Assembly: GCA_028713975.1 (NCBI GenBank)
Contig: JAQTNE010000012.1
Location: 16,308-80,307, forward strand
Source: Sulfuricella sp.
GTDB taxonomy: Bacteria; Pseudomonadota; Gammaproteobacteria; Burkholderiales; Sulfuricellaceae
Length of the DNA: 64,000 nucleotides
Direction: 5' to 3'
The position numbers were made by a program, and so were the translations under genes. The notes below the pieces were generated by a model. That model was not told where the DNA came from. It made no database searches and was given only the letters and a program-made list of their open reading frames with translations. This document shows, one piece after another, positions 10,037-18,936 of the stretch; position 1 is the stretch's first letter, and every line of letters starts with the position of its first letter.

Positions 10037-10296
10037 CCGCGATCTTCCAGCACCATTGCCGACACGCTGTGCCCGACCGGGGATAGCAGGATCGCCGCCC
10101 CAACCGGCTTGCCGCCGCCCCACTGGGCCGCCCCATCGGCCACGAGCCGCGCCACACCCTCGCTCTCGGCAGAAGGAACCCCGACGATGCGCGCCACCAC
10201 CTTGCGATGGCAGGTCACATCAACTGACTGCCCCTGCTGCGCCTGAGACAGATAGCGGGATAAGTGCGCTTTGAATTCACGGACAGAAATCTGCAT
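10033..10296 (-). CDS. Phd/YefM-type antitoxin
   Basis: 87 aa from MQISVREFKAHLSRYLSQAQ, the typical Phd/YefM N-terminal DNA-binding fold; a slightly longer start is possible. The segment GQSVDVTCHRKVVARIVGV matches the beta-strand part of that family. The C-terminal half (about 45-87) should wrap and inhibit the PIN toxin encoded immediately downstream. Such antitoxins usually repress their own operon, but I see no clear operator. Confidence 0.8.
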   Translation of the reverse strand: MQISVREFKAHLSRYLSQAQQGQSVDVTCHRKVVARIVGVPSAESEGVARLVADGAAQWGGGKPVGAAILLSPVGHSVSAMVLEDRG

Positions 10297-10710
10297 TTGA
10301 GGTCTCAATTAATATTTAATCTTTTAATTGTGTCCACAAATATGAAACCCGTCAAGCAAATACTGGCAGGCAGGATTGATTGGCACTGCGAACGGCGGTG
10401 AGGATTTTTTTACGCATCAGGGATAGTCGAAGGTGCCGTTGAAAGTGACGCCGTTGGGGCCAACGTTGAAAGTGGCAGAACTGGCGCTGGGTTGACCCAG
10501 ATCGGGGAGAGTTTCTTGATTATTGGTGTTTTTTACTTGAGCGCGCGGGGGCTGCGTGGCGGTGGAGGGAACGGTTTGTTCGCAAAAAACGCGCCATTTT
10601 TGTTATTTCAACATGATTTTTATGACAATTTATAGGGCAATCCTGATGGGGTGTCACCTTTTTTGAATGCTTGCGGCATTCGTTAATGGATCGCACCCGA
10701 CTGAGCCGAC
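10297..10710. other. Gene-poor gap between the toxin-antitoxin pair and comEC
   Basis: 414 bp, more AT-rich than its surroundings. No intact gene is visible. It contains the promoter side of the antitoxin gene and one stretch (10417-10602, minus) that reads like the end of a protein but lacks any start codon. Confidence 0.5.
10417..10602 (-). pseudogene. Possible 3' remnant of a protein gene
   Basis: An open stretch of about 61 codons with no ATG, GTG or TTG, preceded by TAA. Its end reads ATFNVGPNGVTFNGTFDYP then stop, with alternating hydrophobic and Gly/Asn residues like the beta-strand end of a surface or secreted protein. It may be what is left of a gene deleted upstream of comEC; chance remains possible. 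Confidence 0.25.
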
Positions 10711-13065
10711 CTACCGTTGCTGCCAGTAACGCTGACGCTCCTGCCGCCAGGTTTGGAGCGCAGGCTCCTCATTTTTCCCGAAACACAACAGCACCGCGCC
10801 GTCCCGATCCGAACGGTAGAGCTGGCTACCCAGTGTCCGGTAACGCTCCACCACTTCCGGCTTGGGATGGCCGAAGTGGTTGCGGTAGCCGGATGTGAAA
10901 ATCACGATGGACGGATTAACCTGGCGAATGAACGCCTCGGTGGATGAAGTCTTGCTGCCGTGGTGCGGCGCGACCAGCAATGTGGCCGGCAAGGCAGCGG
11001 GTGTGCGCGCGAGAATTTCCGCTTCCGATTCGCGCTCGATGTCGGCAGGCAGCAGCACGCTGCCGTAGGGCGAAGTGATTTTCAGCGTGCAGCCGCGTGC
11101 ATTTTTCTTGAGATGTTCGTCGGAGTAACTCTCCCAGGCCGGATGCAGCATATCAAACCGCACGCCGTCCCATTGCCAGGACTGGCCGGCAAAACAAGGC
11201 AGCGATTTTTTGGCATGGGGCAGAATCGGGCTATCGACAGGCAATGAAGAGGCCAGCCAGTTGATCGGCACCGCATCCAGCACCGAGGCTGCCCCGCCAC
11301 TGTGGTCGCTGTCATCGTGCGTCACAATCAGCCCGTCGAGCCGCTTGATGCCGGCGGCACGCAAATAGGGCACGACAATACGGCTACCGCTGTCTGCGTC
11401 GGCGGTAAAACGTGGGCCGGTATCGTAGAGCAAGGCATGGTTCTGCGTCTGCACCACCACCGATAGGCCCTGGCCCACGTCCAGCACGGTAATCCACAAG
11501 GCCCCCGGCTCGGGCTGCGGCGGCAGTACCATAAACATCGGCACGAGCCCGGCCACCCCCAGCCAGCGAGCCGGAAAGCCGCGCGGCAACAGCAGCCACA
11601 AGATACCCAGCGCCGCCGCCAGCACCGTCCACACCGGCGGCGCGTGCTGCTGCCAAACTGCATCCGGCATCCGGCTCAACCACTCCAGCGCGGCCATGCA
11701 CCACGCCATCACCTGATGCGCCAGCAACAGCAAAAAATCCAGCGGCAGGATGGCGCCCGCCAAGGTCAACGGCACCACCACCAGACTGATGACAGGAATG
11801 GCAAACGCATTGGCCAGCGGCGAAACGATGGACACCTGCTGGAACATCAACAGCAACGCCGGCACCAAGCCCAGCGTCACCGCCCACTGCACGTTAGCCC
11901 ACTCGCGCAGCCAGTGCGGACGCCCGATGCGACCGACGGCGACGTAAAGAATCACCGCCACCGCACCGAACGACAGCCAGAAACCCGGCGCGAACACCGC
12001 CCATGGGTCAAGCAGCACCACCGCCAGCAGAGCCAGTGCCAGCACCGTCGAAGCCGAGCCGGCACGCCCCAGCCATAATGCAATCGCCACCACCGACAAC
12101 ATGTAAAGCGTGCGCTGGGTCGGCACGCCAAAGCCGGACAGCAACGCGTACAACAACGCCGTCAACGCACCCGCTACTGCTGCCGCCTTGCGCGCCGGCA
12201 GACGCAGCGTAAGAAACGGGCTGCGCCGCCACAGGCCATACATCAAGGCAAACACCAGGCTGGAGATCATGGTGACATGCACCCCTGATATGCTCATCAG
12301 GTGGTTTACGCCAGTGCGCAGGAACACTTTCCATTGCTCCGGCGAAATCGCGCTCTGCTCGCCCACTGCCAACGCTTTCAGCACTCCGCTATAGGGCCGC
12401 TCACCGAGCACTACCTGAAATCTTTTTGCCACCCGCTCGCGCAGCATTTCGACGACGTATCCGGGGCGGTAGACCTGCTCCGCAAGCCGACGATTACCTT
12501 CATCCTGCCGGATATAACCGGTCGCACGGATATTGCGTTCCAGCAGCCACGCCTCGTAGTCGAAACCGTTCGGATTGGCGTTGCCGTGCGGGCGTTTGAG
12601 GCGCACCGTCAACTGCCAGCGCTCGCCAGCATGAAAATTCGGCGAGGCGGCTCCTGCTGCTTCCTTGCCGAAGCCATCGCTGTAAGCTGCCAGCTGAATG
12701 TGACGAGGCACGATTGCCTCGGGCGTTTTTACCCGTTCGACATCAAACTCGAAGCGCATGCCGCGCTCGTTCGTCGCCGGCAAAGCAGCAACTACGCCAA
12801 CAATCTGGATATCGCGTCCTTCCCAATGAGCCGGCAAGGCATCGGCGAGGCGCGACTGCGCCATAAAGGCGGCCCAGAAAAAACCGAAGCCGAATAAAAC
12901 CAGCTTGAGGAGAAGAGATCGAAAATAAGGGAGCCGACCGGGAAGAAACTTGAGCGCCAGCCACAATAATGGCAGCAGGCCGCCCCAGGCAAGGCTGGAC
13001 GGCAACGCCGCCTGCTGTTGCAACAGCCAGACGCCCGCGACAAAAGCGAGGATATTGCCGCGCAT
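10711..13065 (-). CDS. comEC: DNA internalization/competence protein ComEC/Rec2
   Basis: 784 aa inner-membrane channel for uptake of single-stranded DNA. Order: two N-terminal TM helices, a DUF4131/OB-like region (about 70-200), the Competence membrane domain with many TM helices (about 215-500, with MSISGVHVTMISSLVFALMY), and a C-terminal metallo-beta-lactamase domain with VTHDDSDHSGGA and LLVAPHHGSKTSS. A ComEA-like DNA-binding protein is encoded at 50.1 kb, so both uptake components occur in this window. Confidence 0.93.
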   Translation of the reverse strand: MRGNILAFVAGVWLLQQQAALPSSLAWGGLLPLLWLALKFLPGRLPYFRSLLLKLVLFGFGFFWAAFMAQSRLADALPAHWEGRDIQIVGVVAALPATNERGMRFEFDVERVKTPEAIVPRHIQLAAYSDGFGKEAAGAASPNFHAGERWQLTVRLKRPHGNANPNGFDYEAWLLERNIRATGYIRQDEGNRRLAEQVYRPGYVVEMLRERVAKRFQVVLGERPYSGVLKALAVGEQSAISPEQWKVFLRTGVNHLMSISGVHVTMISSLVFALMYGLWRRSPFLTLRLPARKAAAVAGALTALLYALLSGFGVPTQRTLYMLSVVAIALWLGRAGSASTVLALALLAVVLLDPWAVFAPGFWLSFGAVAVILYVAVGRIGRPHWLREWANVQWAVTLGLVPALLLMFQQVSIVSPLANAFAIPVISLVVVPLTLAGAILPLDFLLLLAHQVMAWCMAALEWLSRMPDAVWQQHAPPVWTVLAAALGILWLLLPRGFPARWLGVAGLVPMFMVLPPQPEPGALWITVLDVGQGLSVVVQTQNHALLYDTGPRFTADADSGSRIVVPYLRAAGIKRLDGLIVTHDDSDHSGGAASVLDAVPINWLASSLPVDSPILPHAKKSLPCFAGQSWQWDGVRFDMLHPAWESYSDEHLKKNARGCTLKITSPYGSVLLPADIERESEAEILARTPAALPATLLVAPHHGSKTSSTEAFIRQVNPSIVIFTSGYRNHFGHPKPEVVERYRTLGSQLYRSDRDGAVLLCFGKNEEPALQTWRQERQRYWQQR

Positions 13066-13206
13066 GGTCAGTGCGGTGAAACCATCGCAGCGTCAGAACC
13101 TGCCATGAAAATACGCCCAAAAAAAGTAGACCGCGGCGTCCCTAAAACGAAGGGGAAACTCACAATTAACGCCTACATCCTTCCAATGGATTTCATCTCC
13201 CGGCAC

Positions 13207-13887
13207 TCACGACGCGGGGCTCAGCACTCCATCCACTAATTTGAGCACGCGCTGCGCCCGCGCTGCCAGCCCCAAGTCATGAGTGACGATAACAAAGCTG
13301 GTGCCCAGATCCCGGTTCAACTCCAGCATCAGGTCGAACACGCCTTCTGCAGTATGGCGATCCAGGTTGCCAGTCGGCTCGTCCGCCAGCACGCAAGCCG
13401 GGCGCGTCACCAAAGCACGTGCCACGGCGGCACGCTGGCGCTCGCCGCCAGACAATTCACCCGGGGTGTGGCCAAGGCGATGCCCCAAGCCGACCCGTTT
13501 CAGCATCGCCGCCGCCTCAGCATAAGCTTGATCCGGTTTCATGCGCCGGATCAGCAGCGGCATGGCGACATTTTCCAGCGCGGAAAATTCCATTAACAGA
13601 TGATGAAACTGATAGACGAAACCGAGCGCCTGGTTGCGCAACCGGCTACGTTCAGCCTCACCCAGATCATTGACGTTCCGCCCCATGATGCTGACCTCGC
13701 CCGAGGTAATCTCATCCAGTCCGCCCAACAAGTGCAACAAGGTGCTTTTGCCGGAACCCGACGAACCGACGATCGCCACCCGCTCGCCCTGCGCAACTTC
13801 AAAATTGACGCCAAGCAGTACCGGCACCTCGACCTTGCCTTGATGGAACACCTTGTGCAGATTGGCGCAGGAAAGCACGCTATTCAT
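13207..13887 (-). CDS. lolD: Lipoprotein-releasing ABC transporter ATP-binding protein LolD
   Basis: 226 aa ABC ATPase that powers release of outer-membrane lipoproteins from the inner membrane. Walker A is GSSGSGKST (about 42-50), the signature is [15 protein letters not shown], Walker B is [12 protein letters not shown], and the LolD-type sequence [20 protein letters not shown] is present. It follows the membrane subunit gene with an 8-bp overlap, so the two are translated together. Confidence 0.95.
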   Translation of the reverse strand: MNSVLSCANLHKVFHQGKVEVPVLLGVNFEVAQGERVAIVGSSGSGKSTLLHLLGGLDEITSGEVSIMGRNVNDLGEAERSRLRNQALGFVYQFHHLLMEFSALENVAMPLLIRRMKPDQAYAEAAAMLKRVGLGHRLGHTPGELSGGERQRAAVARALVTRPACVLADEPTGNLDRHTAEGVFDLMLELNRDLGTSFVIVTHDLGLAARAQRVLKLVDGVLSPAS

Positions 13888-15124
13888 ATCGCAATGCCTC
13901 CGCCGGGTTGGTCTTGGAGGCCCTCCAACTGGGATAGAGCGTCGCCAGCAGGGTGAGCACGAAGGAAACCGAAGCGATCACTCCGACATCGCGGCTTTGC
14001 AGGTCGGAAGGCAGCTCGCTGATGTAATACACGTCCTTGGCCAGAAAGTGCACGCCAAACAGGTGCTCGATGGCCGGCACCACCACATCAATATTCAGTG
14101 CCAGCATGACACCCACAACCACCCCGATCAGCGTGCCGATCACCCCGATCAGGGTGCCCTGGACAATGAAAATCTTCATGATGCTCGCGGGTGAAGCGCC
14201 GAGCGTGCGCAGGATGGCGATGTCGGCCTGTTTGTCGGTCACCGCCATCACCAGGGTGGACACGATATTGAACGCCGCCACCGCCACGATCAGCAGCAGG
14301 ATGATGAACATCACGTTCTTTTCGATCTGGATGGCGCGGAAGAAATTGGCATGCTGCCGCGTCCAGTCGCTGATATAAACATTGTCGCCGAACAAGGCCG
14401 AAAGCTCGCGCGCCACCTGCGGCGCACGGTACATGTCTTTAAGTTTAAGCCGCACCCCGGAAACACGGCTGCCCATGCTGTACAGCTTGGCGGCATCCTC
14501 CATGTGAATCAGCGCCAGCCCGGCATCGTACTCGTACATGCCGGCCTCGAAAATACCCGCCACGGTGAACTGCTTGACCCGCGGCATGATGCCTGCCGGA
14601 GTGACACGCCCCTGTGGCGCGATCAGCACCACCTTGTCACCCAGCGACACCGACAGTGTCCGCGCCAGTTCGACACCCAACACGATATTGAAATCCCCGG
14701 CGCGCAAATTTTCCAGCCGCCCGACCTTCATCTTGTCACCCAGGTCGGACACTCGTGTTTCACGCTCCGGCAGAATGCCGCGCACCACCGATCCTTGCAC
14801 CGTCTGATCATAGGAAAGCAACCCCTGCGCCATGATGTAAGGTGCCGAACCGATCACTTCGGGGTGCTTCACCGCCACCGCATCGACACTTTGCCAGTCG
14901 GCCAGCGTGTTGTTTGCGCCACTAATCTGGGCATGTGCTGCCACGCCTAAAATACGGGTGCGTAGCTCCTTCTGGAAACCGTTCATCACGGAAAGCACCA
15001 CGATCAGCGCGGCCACGCCCAATGCGATGCCCAGCATGGAAACCAGGGAGATGAACGAAATGAAATGGTTGCGCCGTTTGGCGCGGGTATAGCGAAGACC
15101 GACAAAAAGCTCGAATGGGCGCAC
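13880..15124 (-). CDS. lolC: Lipoprotein-releasing system permease LolC/LolE
   Basis: 414 aa from a GTG giving (M)[20 protein letters not shown], the conserved LolC/E start. A longer reading to an ATG at 15208 would overlap the divergent gene and adds unconserved residues. It has one TM helix near the N-terminus, a periplasmic MacB-like domain (about 50-250) and three C-terminal FtsX-type helices. Only one permease gene is present, so the transporter may be a LolF-like homodimer; which paralogue it is remains uncertain. Confidence 0.9.
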   Translation of the reverse strand: MRPFELFVGLRYTRAKRRNHFISFISLVSMLGIALGVAALIVVLSVMNGFQKELRTRILGVAAHAQISGANNTLADWQSVDAVAVKHPEVIGSAPYIMAQGLLSYDQTVQGSVVRGILPERETRVSDLGDKMKVGRLENLRAGDFNIVLGVELARTLSVSLGDKVVLIAPQGRVTPAGIMPRVKQFTVAGIFEAGMYEYDAGLALIHMEDAAKLYSMGSRVSGVRLKLKDMYRAPQVARELSALFGDNVYISDWTRQHANFFRAIQIEKNVMFIILLLIVAVAAFNIVSTLVMAVTDKQADIAILRTLGASPASIMKIFIVQGTLIGVIGTLIGVVVGVMLALNIDVVVPAIEHLFGVHFLAKDVYYISELPSDLQSRDVGVIASVSFVLTLLATLYPSWRASKTNPAEALRYE

Positions 15125-15196
15125 GGAGGAAGGGAGTAAAATAGCCGGGAAAGCCGTTAGTTTGCCACTTAATCGCCAGGAACTCAAAGTTAGTCC

Positions 15197-16297
15197 ATGA
15201 ATTGTCATTTACTCATCCCCGGCCTGTTGCCGCCGCCACAATGGATCGGCGCCGGACTCTTGCGAGGGATGCGCCTGCCCGCTTTGGAAACACTGTTCGG
15301 CCGCGGCCAAAAAAGCCTGCTTCCGGCTGACGGCAAAGAGGCGTGGCTGTGCCGAGCCTTCGGCGTTTCACACCCGCCCCTCAGTCCTCTCCCGCAAGCG
15401 GGAGAGGAGGCTAACGTGAAGGGTGCTGATTTTGATTGCGACTGGCCGGTGGCGTCATTTTCCCTGCTGGCGGAAGGCGGCAATCCGGGCAACGATTTCT
15501 GGCTGATGGCCGAACCCGTCCACCTGCAACTGCAACGCAACCGGATGGTGCTGGTGGATGCGGGCAACCTGAAAATCTCAGATGAAGAAGCCACCAGCCT
15601 CACGGCAGCCCTCAATAGCCATTTTGCCGATGACGGGCTGGCTTTCTTTCCCACCCGCCCCGACCGCTGGCATCTACGCCTGACCCACCCGGCCCGGCTG
15701 GAAACGCACCCGCTGGATACGGTGATCGGCAGGGACGTCAGGAACTTCCTGCCCGGCGGGGCAGACGGCGGGCATTGGCACGGCATCCTCAATGAAATCC
15801 AGATGCTGCTTCACAGCCACCCGGTTAACGAAAAACGTGAGCAGCGCGGCGCCCTGCCGGTGAACAGCATCTGGCCCTGGGGCGCGGGAAGCCTGCCGAA
15901 GAAGCTGAATCCATCCTATACACGGGTTTGGGCAGACGATGCTTTGGCGCGCGGGCTGGCGACCGCCGCTGGCATACCGGCAGGCGACGCCCCGACAAGC
16001 ATCGCAGAATGGCTGCAACAAGCTACGCCCGGCACCCATCTGGTGGTGCTGGACGAGTTGCGCAGTGCCGCTCTTTACGATGATTTCCCGCACTGGCGCG
16101 AAGGCTTGATACGGCTTGAAAAAAACTGGTTCCATCCGCTGCTGCGGGCGCTGGCGCGGGGAAATATTTCCGGATTGGCGCTACCCGTTTTCGGCACCAG
16201 TCAGGCGCAAATTCTTATTACCCACCGCGCTGACCTGTGGAAAATCTGGCGGCGCAGCCAACCATTAAATAATTTTCTCAAGGAATACACATCATGA
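15197..16297 (+). CDS. Conserved hypothetical protein, RpfE/phosphoglycerate-mutase-like
   Basis: 366 aa, no signal peptide. The start (MNCHLLIPGLLPPPQWIGAG), the central WHLRLTHPARLETHPLDTVIG and the end resemble proteobacterial proteins annotated as RpfE-like or cofactor-independent phosphoglycerate-mutase-related regulators; no enzymatic activity can be assigned. Residues about 55-75 (HPPLSPLPQAGEEANVKG) are encoded by a palindromic repeat inserted in frame (15371-15422). It is divergent from lolC, and its stop overlaps the next ATG (ATGA), so it heads a three-gene operon. Confidence 0.75.
   Translation: MNCHLLIPGLLPPPQWIGAGLLRGMRLPALETLFGRGQKSLLPADGKEAWLCRAFGVSHPPLSPLPQAGEEANVKGADFDCDWPVASFSLLAEGGNPGNDFWLMAEPVHLQLQRNRMVLVDAGNLKISDEEATSLTAALNSHFADDGLAFFPTRPDRWHLRLTHPARLETHPLDTVIGRDVRNFLPGGADGGHWHGILNEIQMLLHSHPVNEKREQRGALPVNSIWPWGAGSLPKKLNPSYTRVWADDALARGLATAAGIPAGDAPTSIAEWLQQATPGTHLVVLDELRSAALYDDFPHWREGLIRLEKNWFHPLLRALARGNISGLALPVFGTSQAQILITHRADLWKIWRRSQPLNNFLKEYTS
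15371..15422. repeat. REP-like palindromic element inside a coding region
   Basis: The core CCTCTCCCGC-AA-GCGGGAGAGG is a near-perfect 22-bp palindrome flanked by CACCCGCCCCTCAGT and AGGCTAACGTGAAGGG. This is a common interspersed-repeat type, normally intergenic. Here it keeps the frame of the 366-aa gene and adds about 17 residues. A degenerate relative lies near 18140-18180. Confidence 0.75.
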
Positions 16298-16905
16298 TGA
16301 ACACCCCTGGTTTTTACAACGACGCGCCCAAAATCACCCTCCACGACCCGCTGGCCGAATTTCTCGGCGCGGCAGAAGCAGGTTTTATCGAGTACACCTA
16401 CCTCGACGCCGTCAAGCTCGCCGGCCACTCATGCCCGACGGTGGCCGGCGCTTACCTGGCAACACGCAAGGCGCTGGCGGAACTTTACGATAATGAATTA
16501 CCGGTGCGCGGCACGATCAAGCTGGAATTCCGGGACGGACAGGCCGACGGCGTGACCGGGGTCATCGCCAATGTGATCGGCCTGCTCACCGGGGCCGCCC
16601 AATCCGGTGGCTTCAAGGGCATTGGCGGAAAATTCGACCGGCGCAACCTGCTGCATTTCAATGCCGGAATCAGCAGTGACATCCGCTTCACCCGAACCGA
16701 CACCGGGGTCAGCGTGGAAACAACCTACCATCCTGAATTGGTTCCCCCTTCACCCGGCATGATGGAACTGATGCAGAAAACCATGGCCGGGATCGCCAAT
16801 GCCGAAGAGCAGCGGGAATTCGGGCGGCTCTGGCAGGATCGCGTAAAGCGCATCCTGATCGACAACGCCGGCAATGCCGATCTGGTCACGACGATCAAAG
16901 GCTGA
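16294..16905 (+). CDS. Conserved hypothetical protein, FmdE-like
   Basis: 203 aa, soluble, with an AAGGA site before the ATG. The segment KLAGHSCPTVAGAYLATRKA recalls the HxCP motif at the start of FmdE-family domains (formylmethanofuran dehydrogenase subunit E-like), which bind metal through His and Cys. The rest (VIGLLTGAAQSGGFKGIGGK) is conserved-looking but unassigned. It is the second gene of the operon, overlapping the first by 4 bp and followed by the third after 4 bp. A metal-binding role is inference. Confidence 0.65.
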   Translation: MMNTPGFYNDAPKITLHDPLAEFLGAAEAGFIEYTYLDAVKLAGHSCPTVAGAYLATRKALAELYDNELPVRGTIKLEFRDGQADGVTGVIANVIGLLTGAAQSGGFKGIGGKFDRRNLLHFNAGISSDIRFTRTDTGVSVETTYHPELVPPSPGMMELMQKTMAGIANAEEQREFGRLWQDRVKRILIDNAGNADLVTTIKG

Positions 16906-16909
16906 ACCC

Positions 16910-17464
16910 ATGTCCGAGCAAACTGGCGAAATCACCTTGTTACTCGACCCGGATAATGTCGAGGCTCAGTGCCTGGAAACCATCAAGCAGGCACGCAATG
17001 CCGGCCATGCCCTGGCCGCGCTGATTGCCCTGCAATCCTTCATTGCCGCCACCACCCACCCAAGCCACCGCTTTACCCCGGCTTACGAGACGGTCAAGGC
17101 GGTGGTTGAAAAACATACGGCGGGAATCCGGATGCGGGTTCTTGCCGATAATGCAGAAGCGCTGGCCGAAGCAATGCGGCAAAAAAACCGGCAGGAGATC
17201 GCCCATATCCATGCCGCCCTGTCTCGCAACGGCTTCTGGCAGGCGGCGCAACAGGCCATCAGCCGGCTCAAGACGGATGATTTCAGCAACGCCTCTGCAT
17301 GGGCGAAGGCGTGGTGCTGCGAAGCAAAAGAACTTGCCCAAGCCGCCAGCGGCTTCCCGGACGCGCTGGACTTCAAAAAAGCCGGGATTGCCGCAACCGA
17401 ATACGCCGCCATGATGGAAATCGGCAATTATTTTGCCGATGCGGTTCGCCAAACAACAAAATAG
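16910..17464 (+). CDS. Hypothetical protein (184 aa)
   Basis: Starts MSEQTGEITLLLDPDNVEAQ, 4 bp after the preceding stop. Soluble, Ala-rich and predicted mostly helical, with a possible repeat architecture (AGHALAALIALQSFIAAT and EAMRQKNRQEIAHIHAALSR). No motif or signal peptide is recognised. As the last gene of the RpfE-like/FmdE-like operon it probably works in the same unknown process. Confidence 0.7.
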   Translation: MSEQTGEITLLLDPDNVEAQCLETIKQARNAGHALAALIALQSFIAATTHPSHRFTPAYETVKAVVEKHTAGIRMRVLADNAEALAEAMRQKNRQEIAHIHAALSRNGFWQAAQQAISRLKTDDFSNASAWAKAWCCEAKELAQAASGFPDALDFKKAGIAATEYAAMMEIGNYFADAVRQTTK

Positions 17465-17780
17465 GGGGAACCCGTATTGACATTTAAACCTTCCACATTA
17501 TCTGTTGATAAGTCTGTGTATAAGTTGTTTTGACAAACGATAAGTCCACTGCACACAAGGAATAATAACAATTTGACTAAATTCCGACCATGTTGCAATA
17601 ATATTTATATTCAATGACTTAAAAATAAGGCCTTGGTTTATCATGATGTTATGGACGCCAATTTCAGCTTCTGCGCCAAATTGTGGATGAGTCAGGCATT
17701 CCATGCCATGTCAAGTGACAACTTTTAAATAAAAACACCCTTCCCGGCCCCAGCCGAGCCAGACGTGGCTGCTGGTCATG
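17465..17780. other. AT-rich gene-free stretch with DnaA-box-like sites
   Basis: About 315 bp, clearly more AT-rich than the flanks. On the + strand, TGTTGATAA (17503-17511) and TGTGTATAA (17515-17523) read on the complement as TTATCAACA (one mismatch) and TTATACACA (a perfect TTATNCACA DnaA box), 12 bp apart. A third near-match TGTGGATGA lies at 17682-17690. No gene is convincing here. Confidence 0.5.
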
Positions 17781-17783
17781 CGC

Positions 17784-17812
17784 CATAAAAAAGGGCTGCA
17801 CCCGCAGCCCTG
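17784..17812 (-). terminator. Intrinsic terminator of the 60-codon gene
   Basis: The stem AGGGCTGC-GGGT-GCAGCCCT is followed on the minus strand by TTTTTT, about 30 nt after the stop of the small gene at 17841. Confidence 0.85.
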
Positions 17813-17840
17813 AGTTCACATCGAATTTTTATTCTAAAAA

Positions 17841-18023
17841 TTACGCCGCCACCCCGAGAAACAATCGTTCAATCTCGGCATAGCCCTTTTCCCTGAGTTG
17901 CTCCGCTTCTGACTTCATGATGCCATTGAATCGAACCCGGTCAATCAATCCCAGCCGTAGATCAAATGAGAAATCCATCTCGATTTCACGCATCAAATCC
18001 TGAATCATCCGTTCTTTGTCCAT
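17841..18023 (-). CDS. Small hypothetical protein (60 aa)
   Basis: Starts MDKERMIQDLMREIEMDFSF, with GGAGG 5 nt before this ATG, which decides it over an ATG 27 nt upstream. It is acidic and probably all helical, with IDRVRFNGIMKSEAEQLREK in the middle and no signal or cysteines. It has its own strong terminator and so is probably a free-standing gene. Family not recognised. Confidence 0.65.
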   Translation of the reverse strand: MDKERMIQDLMREIEMDFSFDLRLGLIDRVRFNGIMKSEAEQLREKGYAEIERLFLGVAA

Positions 18024-18175
18024 GATGTCCTCCATTTGCGCCGTGTTCAATTCACGTCTTGCTTAAGTACATTATCGGATCGGCATGACAGAACTTGAGA
18101 TACGGCCAGGTCTGCCAGTCGAAAACAAACACGGCAGAGGTGAGGGCGAATTGCTTTTTCGCCTCCCCCTCACCC

Positions 18176-18751
18176 CTATTTGTATTTTCTGACCAGGCCA
18201 ACTACCACGCCGAAAATCTCCAGCGACCCGCTCGGGCGGATGACTGGATAGGCGGGGTTAGCCGGGCGCAGGATGAACTGGCTTTTTTCGCGTTCCAGGT
18301 ATTTGAGGGTGAATTCATTGTCGACAATAGCAACGACGATATCGCCGATATTGGCGGAGGGCTTCTTTTCCACCGCCACGATGTCACCGGGGTGGATGCC
18401 GGCATCAATCATGGAATCGCCCTTGACGGTCACCAGCACGGTTTGCGAAGGGCGTTCGACCAGATACTCGTCGATGGTCAGCATGTCATGCCGGGTATCG
18501 TTGGCCGGACTGGGAAAGCCGGCACGCACGCTATCCGCCAGCAACCGTTCAAAAAACCTGCCGCCCGGCCTGAGACGCTTGTCCGGAGCCGCTTCGATAA
18601 ACCCCTGCAATTTCAGGCGTGCCACCAGCGCTGCCACTGTGGATTTCGATTTGAGACCGAGCAGGCCAGCCATCGTGGCATAGGAAGGTAATACCCGGTG
18701 GCGGGCATAATAATCCTGGAGCTGATCGAGATAAGTACGGTCGTTCGACAT
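18176..18751 (-). CDS. LexA-like S24-family repressor
   Basis: 191 aa from MSNDRTYLDQLQDYYARHRV. The N-terminal winged-helix-like domain (about 1-65) includes LPSYATMAGLLGLKSKSTVA. The C-terminal S24 peptidase-like domain has the nucleophile Ser in VKGDSMIDAGIHPGDIVAVE and the general-base Lys in EFTLKYLER; a possible self-cleavage Ala-Gly is in SVRAGFPSP. It likely represses genes until RecA-triggered cleavage. It is divergent from rpoS, and three copies of an 11-bp motif lie in and near its promoter. It differs enough from canonical LexA that I give no symbol. Confidence 0.88.
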   Translation of the reverse strand: MSNDRTYLDQLQDYYARHRVLPSYATMAGLLGLKSKSTVAALVARLKLQGFIEAAPDKRLRPGGRFFERLLADSVRAGFPSPANDTRHDMLTIDEYLVERPSQTVLVTVKGDSMIDAGIHPGDIVAVEKKPSANIGDIVVAIVDNEFTLKYLEREKSQFILRPANPAYPVIRPSGSLEIFGVVVGLVRKYK

Positions 18752-18820
18752 GGTCTGAAGTGTAAAGAACGACCGTTCGCAGGTCAAGTCCGGATTCACT
18801 TTATTCCGCACGTCCGTTCG
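18737..18820. promoter_or_regulatory. Three copies of an 11-bp motif in the repressor/rpoS divergent region
   Basis: ACGNYCGTTCG occurs at 18737-18747, 18769-18779 and 18810-18820, all on the + strand. The middle one includes the palindrome GAAC-GACC-GTTC (18767-18778), the GAAC-N4-GTTC form bound by some LexA proteins. The first copy overlaps the start of the repressor gene. These are good candidates for its operators; binding is inferred. Confidence 0.55.
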
Positions 18821-18936
18821 CAAGAAATAAGGAAATTCCTTACGACAAAATGCAAACTCTGCTTAGGACGCTTTCTGTTAGACTCAATCTACATGTTGCA
18901 ACGGATTAACGGAATATTTCATCAAGGGAGGGAATC

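Noticed and set aside
13018..13239. 73-codon + frame between comEC and lolD
   Set aside because: Starts inside comEC; no ribosome-binding site; nothing recognisable.
17498..17704. 68-codon minus frame in the AT-rich gap
   Set aside because: No ribosome-binding site; overlaps the DnaA-box-like sites; chance in AT-rich DNA.
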